NCBI GenBank assembly: GCA_008012315.1
Contig: SSEL01000013.1
Location: 62,001-126,000 of the forward strand
Length of the DNA stretch: 64,000 bases
Source of the DNA: Rhodospirillaceae bacterium
Lineage (GTDB): Bacteria > Pseudomonadota > Alphaproteobacteria > Dongiales > Dongiaceae
Direction of reading: 5' to 3'
Shown: positions 54,840-62,507 of the stretch, in pieces
Position numbering within the stretch: the first letter of the stretch is position 1
Layout of the letters: every line of letters begins with the position of its first letter
Position numbers and translations under genes: made by a program
The notes under the pieces: generated by a model
What the model saw: the letters and a program-made list of their open reading frames with translations, nothing else
Databases searched by the model: none
Told to the model about the DNA's origin: nothing

Positions 54840-55483
54840 GCTGCGTCTCCCGCGGGCAAAGCGAGGCTTGTCCCGATCATGGAATCGCGGGTAACCAGGG
54901 AAGCAAGCCTTTCCTCGCTCCAGCCGTCGGTGCCGGCCGGCCGCATCGGGATGACCAGATAGCGCAGCTCCGCCGTCGAATCCCAGACCCGGATCGCGGT
55001 TTCAGCCGGCAGCGCTACACCGAAATCGGCCAGCACGCCGCGAGGATCGATCACCGCCTTGGCGCGATAGGGGGCGGATTTGTACCAGACCGGCGGCAGG
55101 CCGAGGACCGGCCACGGATAGCAGGAGCATAAGGTGCAAACGACGAGATTATGCTGCCGGGGCGTGTTCTCGACCACTACCATATGTTCGCCCTGCCGGC
55201 CGACGAAGCCGAGCTCGGCGATCGCGGCGGTGGCGTCTTGCCGCAGACGTTCCAGATAGGCGGGATCGCTCCAGGCCCGGGCCACGACCTGTGCGCCGTT
55301 ACGTGGCCCGATCTTGGTCTCATAAGTTTCGACGATGGCGTCGATCACGCCCGGCTGTACATAGCCCTTTTCGGACAGGATCGTTTCCAGCGCCCGGACG
55401 CGCAGAGCGATGTCCGGCAGCTCCGAGCCCGCTTCGCCATGCGCATGATCGTGGTGATGGTGGTGGTCGTCGTGCTGGGTCAT
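54836..55483 (-). CDS. Nitrile hydratase alpha subunit, cobalt type
   Basis: Catalytic subunit of 215 aa hydrating nitriles to amides. The metal site is C116-T-L-C119-S-C121; Thr after the first Cys marks the cobalt class (iron enzymes have Ser there). Two of the cysteines are post-translationally oxidised in known enzymes. The N-terminus is unusual in carrying a His/Asp-rich stretch ([14 protein letters not shown]) that could bind metal. First gene of the leftward run to 48975. A 15-bp near-palindrome lies 50 bp upstream. Confidence 0.95.
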   Translation of the reverse strand: MTQHDDHHHHHDHAHGEAGSELPDIALRVRALETILSEKGYVQPGVIDAIVETYETKIGPRNGAQVVARAWSDPAYLERLRQDATAAIAELGFVGRQGEHMVVVENTPRQHNLVVCTLCSCYPWPVLGLPPVWYKSAPYRAKAVIDPRGVLADFGVALPAETAIRVWDSTAELRYLVIPMRPAGTDGWSEERLASLVTRDSMIGTSLALPAGDAA

Positions 55484-55533
55484 GGAAACAGCTTAATCCT
55501 GTCCCGGCCGGTCTGGCAATCTGTGCCGCGCGA

Positions 55534-55548
55534 GATTGTCATACAATC
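55534..55548. promoter_or_regulatory. GntR-FCD-like operator upstream of the nitrile hydratase genes
   Basis: GATTGTCATACAATC: 6-bp inverted halves around a 3-bp centre. It resembles the ATTGTATACAAT-type sites of FCD-subfamily GntR regulators. It lies about 50 bp upstream of the alpha-subunit gene and 170 bp from the divergent decarboxylase gene. Confidence 0.4.
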
Positions 55549-55720
55549 GTCTCATCGAAGGACGCAAATCACACTGCGCGGCGAGCCGCCAGGATGACAA
55601 GTTCCGATCGATCGGTTAAAAGCCGATTGAGAAGGTGCAGCTTTTCCGCCGTTTGTGGTGCAATATGGAGCCAGGCCGGTCGCATCGTCCCGGTTTGGCC
55701 ACGGAGGTTTAAAGCTAAAG

Positions 55721-56872
55721 ATGGCCAAGGAATTTTCTACGGTGCGCTCCATGGTGGAAGCACTGACGCCGAGTTACCCGGTCTATTGTCTGAGGCCCCA
55801 GGTTATCGCCAACGCCGCCAATCGGTTTCTCGACCTGTTTCCCGGCCGCGTGCTTTATGCGGTGAAATGCAATCCACATCCTGAAGTGCTGAAGGCGCTG
55901 TATCGCGCTGGCATCCGGCATTTCGATACGGCCTCGCTGCCGGAAATCGCCCAGGTGCGCGAGGGCTTTCCCGATGCGGCCTGTTACTTCATGCATCCGG
56001 TGAAGGGACGGGCGGTCATCGGCACGGCATCGCGCGTCTATAACGTCGATACCTATGTGATCGACCATCCGCGCGAACTGGATAAGATCCTCGACGAAAC
56101 CGATGGCGGCGAAGGCGTCACGATTTTTGTCCGGGTGAAGACACCGCCGGTCGAAGGCGCCTTCTATCATCTTTCCGCCAAATTCGGCGCCGAGCCCGAC
56201 GAGGCCGCCACGATGCTGCGTGAGGCGAAGTCGCGCGGCTGCCAGGTCGGCATCGCCTTCCATGTCGGCTCGCAATGCCTGGTGCCCGGCGCCTATGGCG
56301 TCGCGCTGAAGCTGGTCGGCGAGGTGATCCAAAAGGCCAAGGTCGAGCTGGCCGGCCTCGATATCGGCGGCGGTTTTCCCGCCGAATATATCGGCACCAA
56401 TATGCCGCCTTTGGAGGATTTCATTCGCGAGATCGAAGAGGGCGTGAAGGCATTGCGCCTGCGCCGCGATTGCGTGTTGATGTGTGAGCCGGGCCGGGCA
56501 CTGGTCGCCCATGGCATCTCGCTGGTCGTGCAGGTGCAGTTGCGCAAGGGCGATCAGCTTTACATCAATGACGGTATTTATGGCTCGCTGTCGGAAATGG
56601 TGGATGCGGGCATCCGCCTGCCGGCGCGTCTGCTGCGGTTGAAGGGCGAGCCTTCGACCGAGATGCGGGACTTCACGCTCAACGGGCCGACCTGTGACTC
56701 ACTCGATGTCCTGCCATCGACCTTCAGCCTGCCGGCCGATGTGGAGGAGGGCGACTGGATCGAGATCGACCGCGTCGGCGCCTATTCCCATGCGCTCGCC
56801 ACCCGCTTCAACGGCTTCTACCCGGAAACGCTGGTGACGGTGCATGACGAGCCGTTGTCACACCAACGCTGA
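55721..56872 (+). CDS. PLP-dependent ornithine decarboxylase-type enzyme (fold III)
   Basis: Alanine-racemase-fold decarboxylase of 383 aa related to eukaryotic-type ornithine/lysine decarboxylases of alphaproteobacteria. The PLP lysine is K49 (YAVKCNPHP), with H181 in FHVGSQC stacking on the ring, LDIGGGFP and CEPGRALVA holding the phosphate, and the catalytic C325 in GPTCDSLD. The product would be putrescine (or cadaverine). ATG 55721 is chosen although GGAGG is 13 nt away; an in-frame extension upstream is not family-like. It is divergent from the nitrile hydratase run and followed by an alpha/beta hydrolase after 12 bp. Confidence 0.9.
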   Translation: MAKEFSTVRSMVEALTPSYPVYCLRPQVIANAANRFLDLFPGRVLYAVKCNPHPEVLKALYRAGIRHFDTASLPEIAQVREGFPDAACYFMHPVKGRAVIGTASRVYNVDTYVIDHPRELDKILDETDGGEGVTIFVRVKTPPVEGAFYHLSAKFGAEPDEAATMLREAKSRGCQVGIAFHVGSQCLVPGAYGVALKLVGEVIQKAKVELAGLDIGGGFPAEYIGTNMPPLEDFIREIEEGVKALRLRRDCVLMCEPGRALVAHGISLVVQVQLRKGDQLYINDGIYGSLSEMVDAGIRLPARLLRLKGEPSTEMRDFTLNGPTCDSLDVLPSTFSLPADVEEGDWIEIDRVGAYSHALATRFNGFYPETLVTVHDEPLSHQR

Positions 56873-56884
56873 TACCGGCCTCGC

Positions 56885-57742
56885 ATGATGACAGCACGAC
56901 AGGATGGATTTCTCGGCCTCAGTTCCGCCGGTTTTCATCATGCCGCCTTTCTCGATTGGGGCGATCCGGCATCCGCCAGGCCCGTCACCATCTGCGTGCA
57001 TGGGCTGACGCGCAACAGCCATGACTTCGACATGCTGGCCGCCGCCTTGGCCGATGATGGGCGGGTGATTTGCCCGGATATCGTTGGCCGCGGCGCCAGC
57101 GACTGGCTGGGCAATCCGGCCGATTACAGCTACCCGCAATATCTGTCGGACATGACCGCCTTGATCGCCCGGTTGCAGGCGGAGGCCGTCGATTGGATCG
57201 GCACCTCCATGGGCGGCCTGATCGGCATGCTGCTGGCGGCACAGCCGAACACGCCGATCAAACGGTTGGTGCTGAACGATATTGGTCCCTTCATCGGCAA
57301 GGCTGCGTTGCAGCGCATTTCCGATTATGTCGGGCTGGATTATCGTTTCTCTTCGGTCGAGGCGCTGGAACGGCATCTGCGCAAGATCCACGCCCCCTTC
57401 GGTCCCTTGACGGATAGGCAATGGGCGCATATGGCCCATCATGGCAGCCGGCAATTGGCTGACGGGAATTTCGGCCTCGCTTACGATCCGCACATTGCCG
57501 ACAATGTGAAGCTTGCCATCGCTGATGTCGATCTCTGGTCGATCTGGGACCGCATCGCCTGTCCGGTGCTTGTCCTGCGTGGTGCCGATTCCGACATCCT
57601 CTCGCCCGAGACCGCGCAGGCAATGACCGAGCGCGGCCCGCGCGCAAAATTGGCGACATTTCCCGATATTGGTCACGCCCCGGCGCTGATGAGTGGCGAT
57701 CAGATCGATATCGTCCGTTCGTGGTTGGCCGATCATCGCTGA
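56885..57742 (+). CDS. Alpha/beta hydrolase
   Basis: Hydrolase of 285 aa. Oxyanion strand VTICVHGLTRNSHDFD, nucleophile Ser108 in WIGTSMGGLIG, acidic residue in LRGADSDILS and catalytic His in PDIGHAPAL are all in order. The cap region is of the esterase/C-C hydrolase size. The substrate cannot be assigned. 12 bp after the decarboxylase gene and 11 bp before the next hydrolase gene, so likely one transcript of three genes. Confidence 0.88.
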   Translation: MMTARQDGFLGLSSAGFHHAAFLDWGDPASARPVTICVHGLTRNSHDFDMLAAALADDGRVICPDIVGRGASDWLGNPADYSYPQYLSDMTALIARLQAEAVDWIGTSMGGLIGMLLAAQPNTPIKRLVLNDIGPFIGKAALQRISDYVGLDYRFSSVEALERHLRKIHAPFGPLTDRQWAHMAHHGSRQLADGNFGLAYDPHIADNVKLAIADVDLWSIWDRIACPVLVLRGADSDILSPETAQAMTERGPRAKLATFPDIGHAPALMSGDQIDIVRSWLADHR

Positions 57743-57753
57743 AGAGACGTCCG

Positions 57754-58707
57754 ATGGCGGAATCCTTCAACATTCCCAGCTTCTTTCCGCGCTTTCCCTG
57801 GCTCGGCGGCGATCTGCAAACCCTGCGTAATGTCCTGCGCCCACCTGGGCAGCAGCTCGAGAACTGGCCGGGTGAAAAACTGTGCTTCCCCATGTCGGAT
57901 GGCAGCGGCGATGAGTTGATCGGCCATCTTCACCGTCCCCTGGTGGAAACGAACCGGCCGCTCGTCATCCTGATCCACGGCCTGACCGGCAGCATGGAAA
58001 GTGGCTATATCCAGGTTTCCGCGCGTCATTTGCTGCGCGAAGGTTTTCCCGTCCTGCGCCTCAATCTGCGCGGCGCCGGACCCAGCCGGGGCAAGACACA
58101 CGCCTTCTATCATGCCGGCCGCAGCGACGATCTGCATCAGGCGATCGGGCAATTGGATGGCCGGCACATCGCCAACGGCCTCTGCCTCGTCGGCTATTCG
58201 CTGGGCGCCAATCTGATGCTGAAATACCTGGCGGAACGTGCGGCACTGGCGCCCGTCCTGGCGGCGGTCAGCGTCTCGGCACCAATTGACCTCGCCGTGA
58301 CGCAACGGCGCATCGGTGCCTGGCGCAATCGACGCTATCACGATTTCCTGTTGGCGGAGATGAAACGCGAGCGGCCTTGCCCGGACGATATCCGCAAGAT
58401 CATCGATTTCGACCATCGGGTGGTGGCGCCGGCGAACGGTTTCGCCGATGCGCACGACTATTACCGGCAATCCTCGGCGAAGCCTTTATTGTGCGAGATT
58501 CACCGGCCGACCCTGCTGATCCATGCCGCCAATGATCCCTGGATTCCGGCCTCGATCTATCGCGATATCGATTGGTCGAAACATCGCCGGCTGCGCTTGC
58601 TGATGCCGCGTTCCGGCGGCCATGTCGGCTTCCACGGCTGGCGCCTGGACCGGCCCTGGCATGATCTCGCGATCCGCCAGTTCCTGACGGCTGCGTCGGC
58701 GGCCTAG
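57754..58707 (+). CDS. YheT-family alpha/beta hydrolase
   Basis: Alpha/beta hydrolase of 317 aa of the YheT/ABHD1-3 group. It begins with the family's PSFFPRFPWLGGDLQTL, then ILIHGLTGS, RLNLRGAGPSRGKTHAFYHAG, nucleophile Ser149 in CLVGYSLGANLMLKY, and a C-terminal GGHVGFHGW holding the His. Lipid esters are the usual substrates. Its stop codon TAG (58705-58707) lies inside the left terminal repeat of the palindromic element at 58704, so the native C-terminus may have been altered. Confidence 0.9.
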   Translation: MAESFNIPSFFPRFPWLGGDLQTLRNVLRPPGQQLENWPGEKLCFPMSDGSGDELIGHLHRPLVETNRPLVILIHGLTGSMESGYIQVSARHLLREGFPVLRLNLRGAGPSRGKTHAFYHAGRSDDLHQAIGQLDGRHIANGLCLVGYSLGANLMLKYLAERAALAPVLAAVSVSAPIDLAVTQRRIGAWRNRRYHDFLLAEMKRERPCPDDIRKIIDFDHRVVAPANGFADAHDYYRQSSAKPLLCEIHRPTLLIHAANDPWIPASIYRDIDWSKHRRLRLLMPRSGGHVGFHGWRLDRPWHDLAIRQFLTAASAA

Positions 58708-58842
58708 AACCGGATCGGTTTTAGACGGGATCGCTTGGCGATTTTGCCTAAAACGTGAATCCGCCTCTGATTAATAAGATAGAGGGCGATTCACGTCTTT
58801 GATGGAAGCACAATGCTTCCATCAAAGACGATCGTGTTCTAG
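58704..58842. repeat. 139-bp palindromic intergenic element with terminal inverted repeats
   Basis: It begins CTAGAAC and ends GTTCTAG; the terminal 14 bp are inverted copies with two mismatches. Inside lie three more inverted repeats: GTTTTAG/CTAAAAC (58718-58724, 58748-58754), ACGTGAATC/GATTCACGT (58753-58761, 58788-58796), and a perfect 17-bp pair (58794-58810, 58814-58830) with a 3-nt loop. It fills nearly the whole gap between convergent genes and encodes nothing. The layout resembles palindromic repeats common in alphaproteobacterial genomes. Confidence 0.75.
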
Positions 58843-58859
58843 AAGCTCACGGCGAGCCG

Positions 58860-59573
58860 TTAAGCGCCGCCCATATAGATATCCATGATCTGGCGATCGT
58901 CGCGCACGTCACTCGGTGTGCCCTCGAAGCGCTTTTCGCCGGCGGCAAGAATATAGATCTTGTCGGCGATGGGCATGGCCTCGCGGATGTTCTGCTCGAC
59001 CATCAGGATGCCGATACCCTGGCCAGTCAGCCCGGTGATGCGCTCCAGCGTCTCGATCACCATGGCCGGCGACAGGCCAGCCGAGGGCTCATCGAGCAGG
59101 ATGAAGCGGGGTTCGGAGACCAGGGCGCGCGCAAGCGACAGCATCGCCTGCTCGCCGCCGGAGAGCGATCCCGCCGCCGTCCGCCGGCGCCGCGCCAGCG
59201 AGGGATACTGGTCGATCAGCGCCTCGATACGCTTGTCCACCAGGCGCTTGTCGGCAATCGCATAGCCGCCCATGCGCAGGTTCTCCATCACCGTCAGGCG
59301 CGGGAACACGCCGCCGCCCTGCGGCATCAGCACCAGGCCCTGCCGAACGATCTCATGGACGGCGAGATTGGAGAGCGTCGCACCGTCCAGGCTGGCGCTG
59401 CCGCTCCAGACCGGCAGGGCCCCGGCGATGGCCTTGAGAAGGGTGGATTTTCCGCATCCGTTCGGCCCGAAGATGCAGGTGATCTTGCCGGCCTCGGCAC
59501 TCAGCGACACGCCGTGGACGATCTCCTGCTTGCCGTAGCCGGTAACGATGTTTTCGGCGGCGAGTGTGGTCAT
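58860..59573 (-). CDS. livF: Branched-chain-type ABC transporter ATP-binding protein LivF
   Basis: ATPase of 237 aa. Walker A GPNGCGKST, signature LSGGEQAMLSLARALVSEP and Walker B FILLDEPSAGLSP are intact, and the LMPQGGGVFPRLTVMENL Q-loop is LivF-like. The start overlaps the livG stop (ATGA). Last gene of the liv-type operon. Confidence 0.93.
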   Translation of the reverse strand: MTTLAAENIVTGYGKQEIVHGVSLSAEAGKITCIFGPNGCGKSTLLKAIAGALPVWSGSASLDGATLSNLAVHEIVRQGLVLMPQGGGVFPRLTVMENLRMGGYAIADKRLVDKRIEALIDQYPSLARRRRTAAGSLSGGEQAMLSLARALVSEPRFILLDEPSAGLSPAMVIETLERITGLTGQGIGILMVEQNIREAMPIADKIYILAAGEKRFEGTPSDVRDDRQIMDIYMGGA

Positions 59574-60340
59574 TGCGGCCGCCCCAGATAGGTCTGCATG
59601 ACTTCGGAATTGCGCACGATGTCTTCGAAAGCACCACTGGTCACCACGCGGCCGGCATCCATCACGATGATGCGGTCGCAGACATTGCGCACCATCTCCA
59701 TGTCATGCTCGATGATGAGGAAGGAAATGCCGCGCTCGCGCAGCCGCGCGATCGCTTCGAGGATGATCTTGCGGATATTCGGATGCACGCCCGCCGTTAC
59801 CTCATCGAGCAGGATCAGCGAGGCCTGCCGCATGACGACGCGGCCGAATTCCAGCAGCTTCTGCTGACCGCCGGAAAGGTCCGAGGCGCGGTTCTCGGCG
59901 ACAGGTTCAAGCTTGAGCAGCGCAAGCGTCTCGGCCGCGCGCTCCTTTGCGCCGTGCCAGTGGCCTTGGGCCGCGGCTGCCAGCAGATTTTCCGTCACGG
60001 TCATATTGTCGAACATGGCGGGGATCTGGAAGGTGCGGGCCAGTCCCAGCCGCGCGATCCGATGCGCGTTCATGCCGGCGATCTCGTGGCCGTCGAAACT
60101 GATCTGACCACTATCCGGCTTTACCGTGCCGGCAACGAGGCTGAACAGCGTCGATTTGCCGGAACCGTTCGGCCCGATCAACCCGGCGATCTCGCGCCGG
60201 CCGACCTCGAGCGTGACGCCATTGGCGGCCTTGATGCCGCCGAAATGGCGATAAAGATCGCGCACCGCCAGGATTGCGTCCGATGCACGGTTCTCCGGGG
60301 CCGAACCGCTTTGTGGGGAGGAAGTCGATGCCATGCTCAA
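59570..60340 (-). CDS. livG: Branched-chain-type ABC transporter ATP-binding protein LivG
   Basis: ATPase of 256 aa. Walker A GPNGSGKST, signature LSGGQQKLLEFGRVVMRQA and Walker B LILLDEVTAGVHP (with V in place of the usual P after DE) are present, and the C-terminal IEHDMEMVRNVCDRIIVMDAGR is typical of LivG. The start overlaps the livM stop by 4 bp. The DEV variant is unusual but found in some members. Confidence 0.92.
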   Translation of the reverse strand: MSMASTSSPQSGSAPENRASDAILAVRDLYRHFGGIKAANGVTLEVGRREIAGLIGPNGSGKSTLFSLVAGTVKPDSGQISFDGHEIAGMNAHRIARLGLARTFQIPAMFDNMTVTENLLAAAAQGHWHGAKERAAETLALLKLEPVAENRASDLSGGQQKLLEFGRVVMRQASLILLDEVTAGVHPNIRKIILEAIARLRERGISFLIIEHDMEMVRNVCDRIIVMDAGRVVTSGAFEDIVRNSEVMQTYLGRPQ

Positions 60341-61323
60341 CCGCGTCCTCCCTCGCCACCGCCGACAAGTTTACCGACCGCCTTATCCAGGACCGTGCCC
60401 GACTTGGTGCTGCGCCGGGTGAAAAGACCGGCAATGCCATCGGGCAGGAACAGCACGACCAGCACGATCGCCGCACCGAGAATGGCGATATAGAAGGCCG
60501 TATCGCCCCAATGCATCCAGATCAGGCGGTTGATGACGAACAGGCCGACGCCACCAATGGCCGGCCCCCTCAGGCTGCCCAGGCCACCCAGCAGCACCAT
60601 CACCACCATCTGGTCGGTGATGTCGCCGCCGAAGACGCTCTTCGGGTTGATGAAGGTGACCCAATAGGCGAAGATCGCGCCGAACACGGAGGCCGTCACG
60701 GCGCTCAGCACGAAGGTCTGCAGCTTCACCAGCGAGGTGTTGATCCCCATCGCTTCGGCCGCCGCTTCATGGTCGCGCAGCGCCTTGACCTTCAGCCCGA
60801 AGCGAGAATGTTCGAACAGCGCCCAGGTGATGAGATATGTCAGCACGGCGGCGCCGACCATTGTGTAATAGAAGAAGCGCTCATTGAGGAAAGGCGGCAG
60901 GTTCAGGCCACCGATCCCTCCGGTGAAGTTCATCACATTGGCGAACTGGGTCAGCGCTTCGGCGAAGGCCCAGGTGGCAATGGCGAAATAAGCGCCGCGC
61001 AGGCGCAGCGTCGGGCCGCCGACGACGACGGCGCAGATCGCCGTGACCGCGATGCCGGCAGGGATGGTAACGAAGAAGGGCAGGTTGATCGGATCGCCCA
61101 TCAGCAGCGCCGTGGTATAGGCACCCAGGCCGAAGAAAGCGGATTGACCGAAGTTGATATAGCCGGCATAGCCGCCCAGCATGTTCCACGAGCAGGCCAG
61201 GCCCGCCCACATCAGCGCACCCGTGGCGATGCGCAGCCAGTAGTTATTGACGAACGTCGGCATCAGCGCCAAGACGACGACGATGGCGACAGGGATGATG
61301 AGGCCGGCCCAGCGTGATTTCAT
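60337..61323 (-). CDS. livM: Branched-chain-type ABC transporter permease LivM
   Basis: Permease of 328 aa with eight or more helices. It contains the LivM segments GYAGYINFGQSAFFGLGAYTTALL and LRLRGAYFAIATWAFAEAL and the coupling-loop region VKALRDHEAAAEAMGINTSLVKL. GGLGSLRGPAIGGV near the C-terminus is conserved. It is 10 bp after the livH stop. Confidence 0.92.
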   Translation of the reverse strand: MKSRWAGLIIPVAIVVVLALMPTFVNNYWLRIATGALMWAGLACSWNMLGGYAGYINFGQSAFFGLGAYTTALLMGDPINLPFFVTIPAGIAVTAICAVVVGGPTLRLRGAYFAIATWAFAEALTQFANVMNFTGGIGGLNLPPFLNERFFYYTMVGAAVLTYLITWALFEHSRFGLKVKALRDHEAAAEAMGINTSLVKLQTFVLSAVTASVFGAIFAYWVTFINPKSVFGGDITDQMVVMVLLGGLGSLRGPAIGGVGLFVINRLIWMHWGDTAFYIAILGAAIVLVVLFLPDGIAGLFTRRSTKSGTVLDKAVGKLVGGGEGGRG

Positions 61324-61333
61324 GTCGGCCGCC

Positions 61334-62206
61334 TCACAAACCGCGCTTGAGTATCCCGCGCGGGGATACCAGCAGGACCAGGAACAATGTGGCGAAGATC
61401 GCCAGCAGCGAATAGCTCGACCCCACGTAAGTCGACACGAAGGCCTCGATGGTGCCGAGCATCAGCGCGGCCACCAAAGCGCCGCCGACCGAACCCAGCC
61501 CGGCCAGCACGGCAACGAAGAAGGCAAACAGCGTGTAGCGCAGGCCGACTTCCGGGTTGACCGAGAAGATCGCCGCCATCAGCACGCCGGCCATGGCGGT
61601 GATGCCGGCATAGAGGCCGTAGACATTGGCGCTGAGGCGCCGGATGTTCACACCCATCAGTGCTGCATTCTGGCGGTTCTCGGCCGTCGCACGGATCGCC
61701 AGGCCGTAGCGGGTGCGGTAGAGGAACAGGAAAAGCCCGCCGGCGATGACGATGGCAAAGACGGCGGCGGCAACCCGGATCATGGGCACGGTGACCGGCC
61801 CGATGGTCAGGCTTTCGCCGCTCAATGCGGTCGGCACGCTATGGGTATTGAAGCCCCAGGCCGTCAGCATGCCGCCGCGCAGCAGCGTGAACAGGCCAAA
61901 AGTCAGCGCCAGGGCCATCAGTTCGGGCCGCGCCGTCCGGCTGTTGCGAACATTATAGAGGATCGGGCCGATCAGATAGCCGATCGCGCCGAACAGCAGG
62001 AAGGCCACCGGTATGGCCAGGAAGCCGTCGAGTTTCAGCAGGGCGCTTATGTAATAGGCGAGATAGCCACCCAGCACGACCCAGCCGCCGACGGCGAAGT
62101 CGATGACATGCAGTACGCCGAAGGTGAGCTGGAAGCCGATCGTGAAGGTGGCGATGACGCCGCCGATCAGAAGCCCGTTGATCAAGGTCTGCAGGAAGAG
62201 GTCCAA
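61334..62206 (-). CDS. livH: Branched-chain-type ABC transporter permease LivH
   Basis: Permease of 290 aa beginning LDLFLQTLINGLLIGGV, the normal LivH start, followed by FGVLHVIDFAVGGWVVLGGYLAYYI and the loop AIRATAENRQNAALMGVNIRRL. I use TTG 62206 as start: GGGGA lies 5 nt upstream, and the frame further upstream (to 62272) has a polar, non-family sequence that would add 22 residues. Confidence 0.9.
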   Translation of the reverse strand: MDLFLQTLINGLLIGGVIATFTIGFQLTFGVLHVIDFAVGGWVVLGGYLAYYISALLKLDGFLAIPVAFLLFGAIGYLIGPILYNVRNSRTARPELMALALTFGLFTLLRGGMLTAWGFNTHSVPTALSGESLTIGPVTVPMIRVAAAVFAIVIAGGLFLFLYRTRYGLAIRATAENRQNAALMGVNIRRLSANVYGLYAGITAMAGVLMAAIFSVNPEVGLRYTLFAFFVAVLAGLGSVGGALVAALMLGTIEAFVSTYVGSSYSLLAIFATLFLVLLVSPRGILKRGL

Positions 62207-62359
62207 CTGTTCCCCGTTCTTCGGTTCAGATTGCTTATTGGACAGGATGGACGCAAAGCCTGATTCGGGCAAATACCCATCATCCGAAACAACCGTCTGG
62301 TCCGTTCCGCTGGTTTCCCGGTTTCATGGAATCGCTGGTGGCGCGAATGGTTCCCAGAG

Positions 62360-62429
62360 ATTCCTGAAACGCCGGGATCCCGAAACGGCTGGGATTCCCG
62401 AAACGCCCGGGATTCCGAAACGACTGGAG
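62360..62429. repeat. Four imperfect 17-18-bp tandem repeats between livK and livH
   Basis: Units at 62360-62376, 62377-62393, 62394-62411 and 62412-62429 with consensus ATTCC(C)GAAACG-x-C-x-GGG. They lie in the 300-bp gap between the binding-protein stop and livH, next to the stem-loop at 62431-62470. Confidence 0.7.
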
Positions 62430-62430
62430 G

Positions 62431-62470
62431 GGATGGCCGGGAGAGCGGATTTTCCACCTCCCGGCCGTCC
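62431..62470. other. Stem-loop after the livK-type gene
   Basis: Thirteen-bp arms with one G-T wobble (62431-62443 and 62458-62470) and a 14-nt loop, 37 bp after the binding-protein stop. No U-tract follows on the minus strand. Confidence 0.55.
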
Positions 62471-62507
62471 TCGTCACTTCCATGTCGGCGTCATTTCCAG
62501 ACGGATA

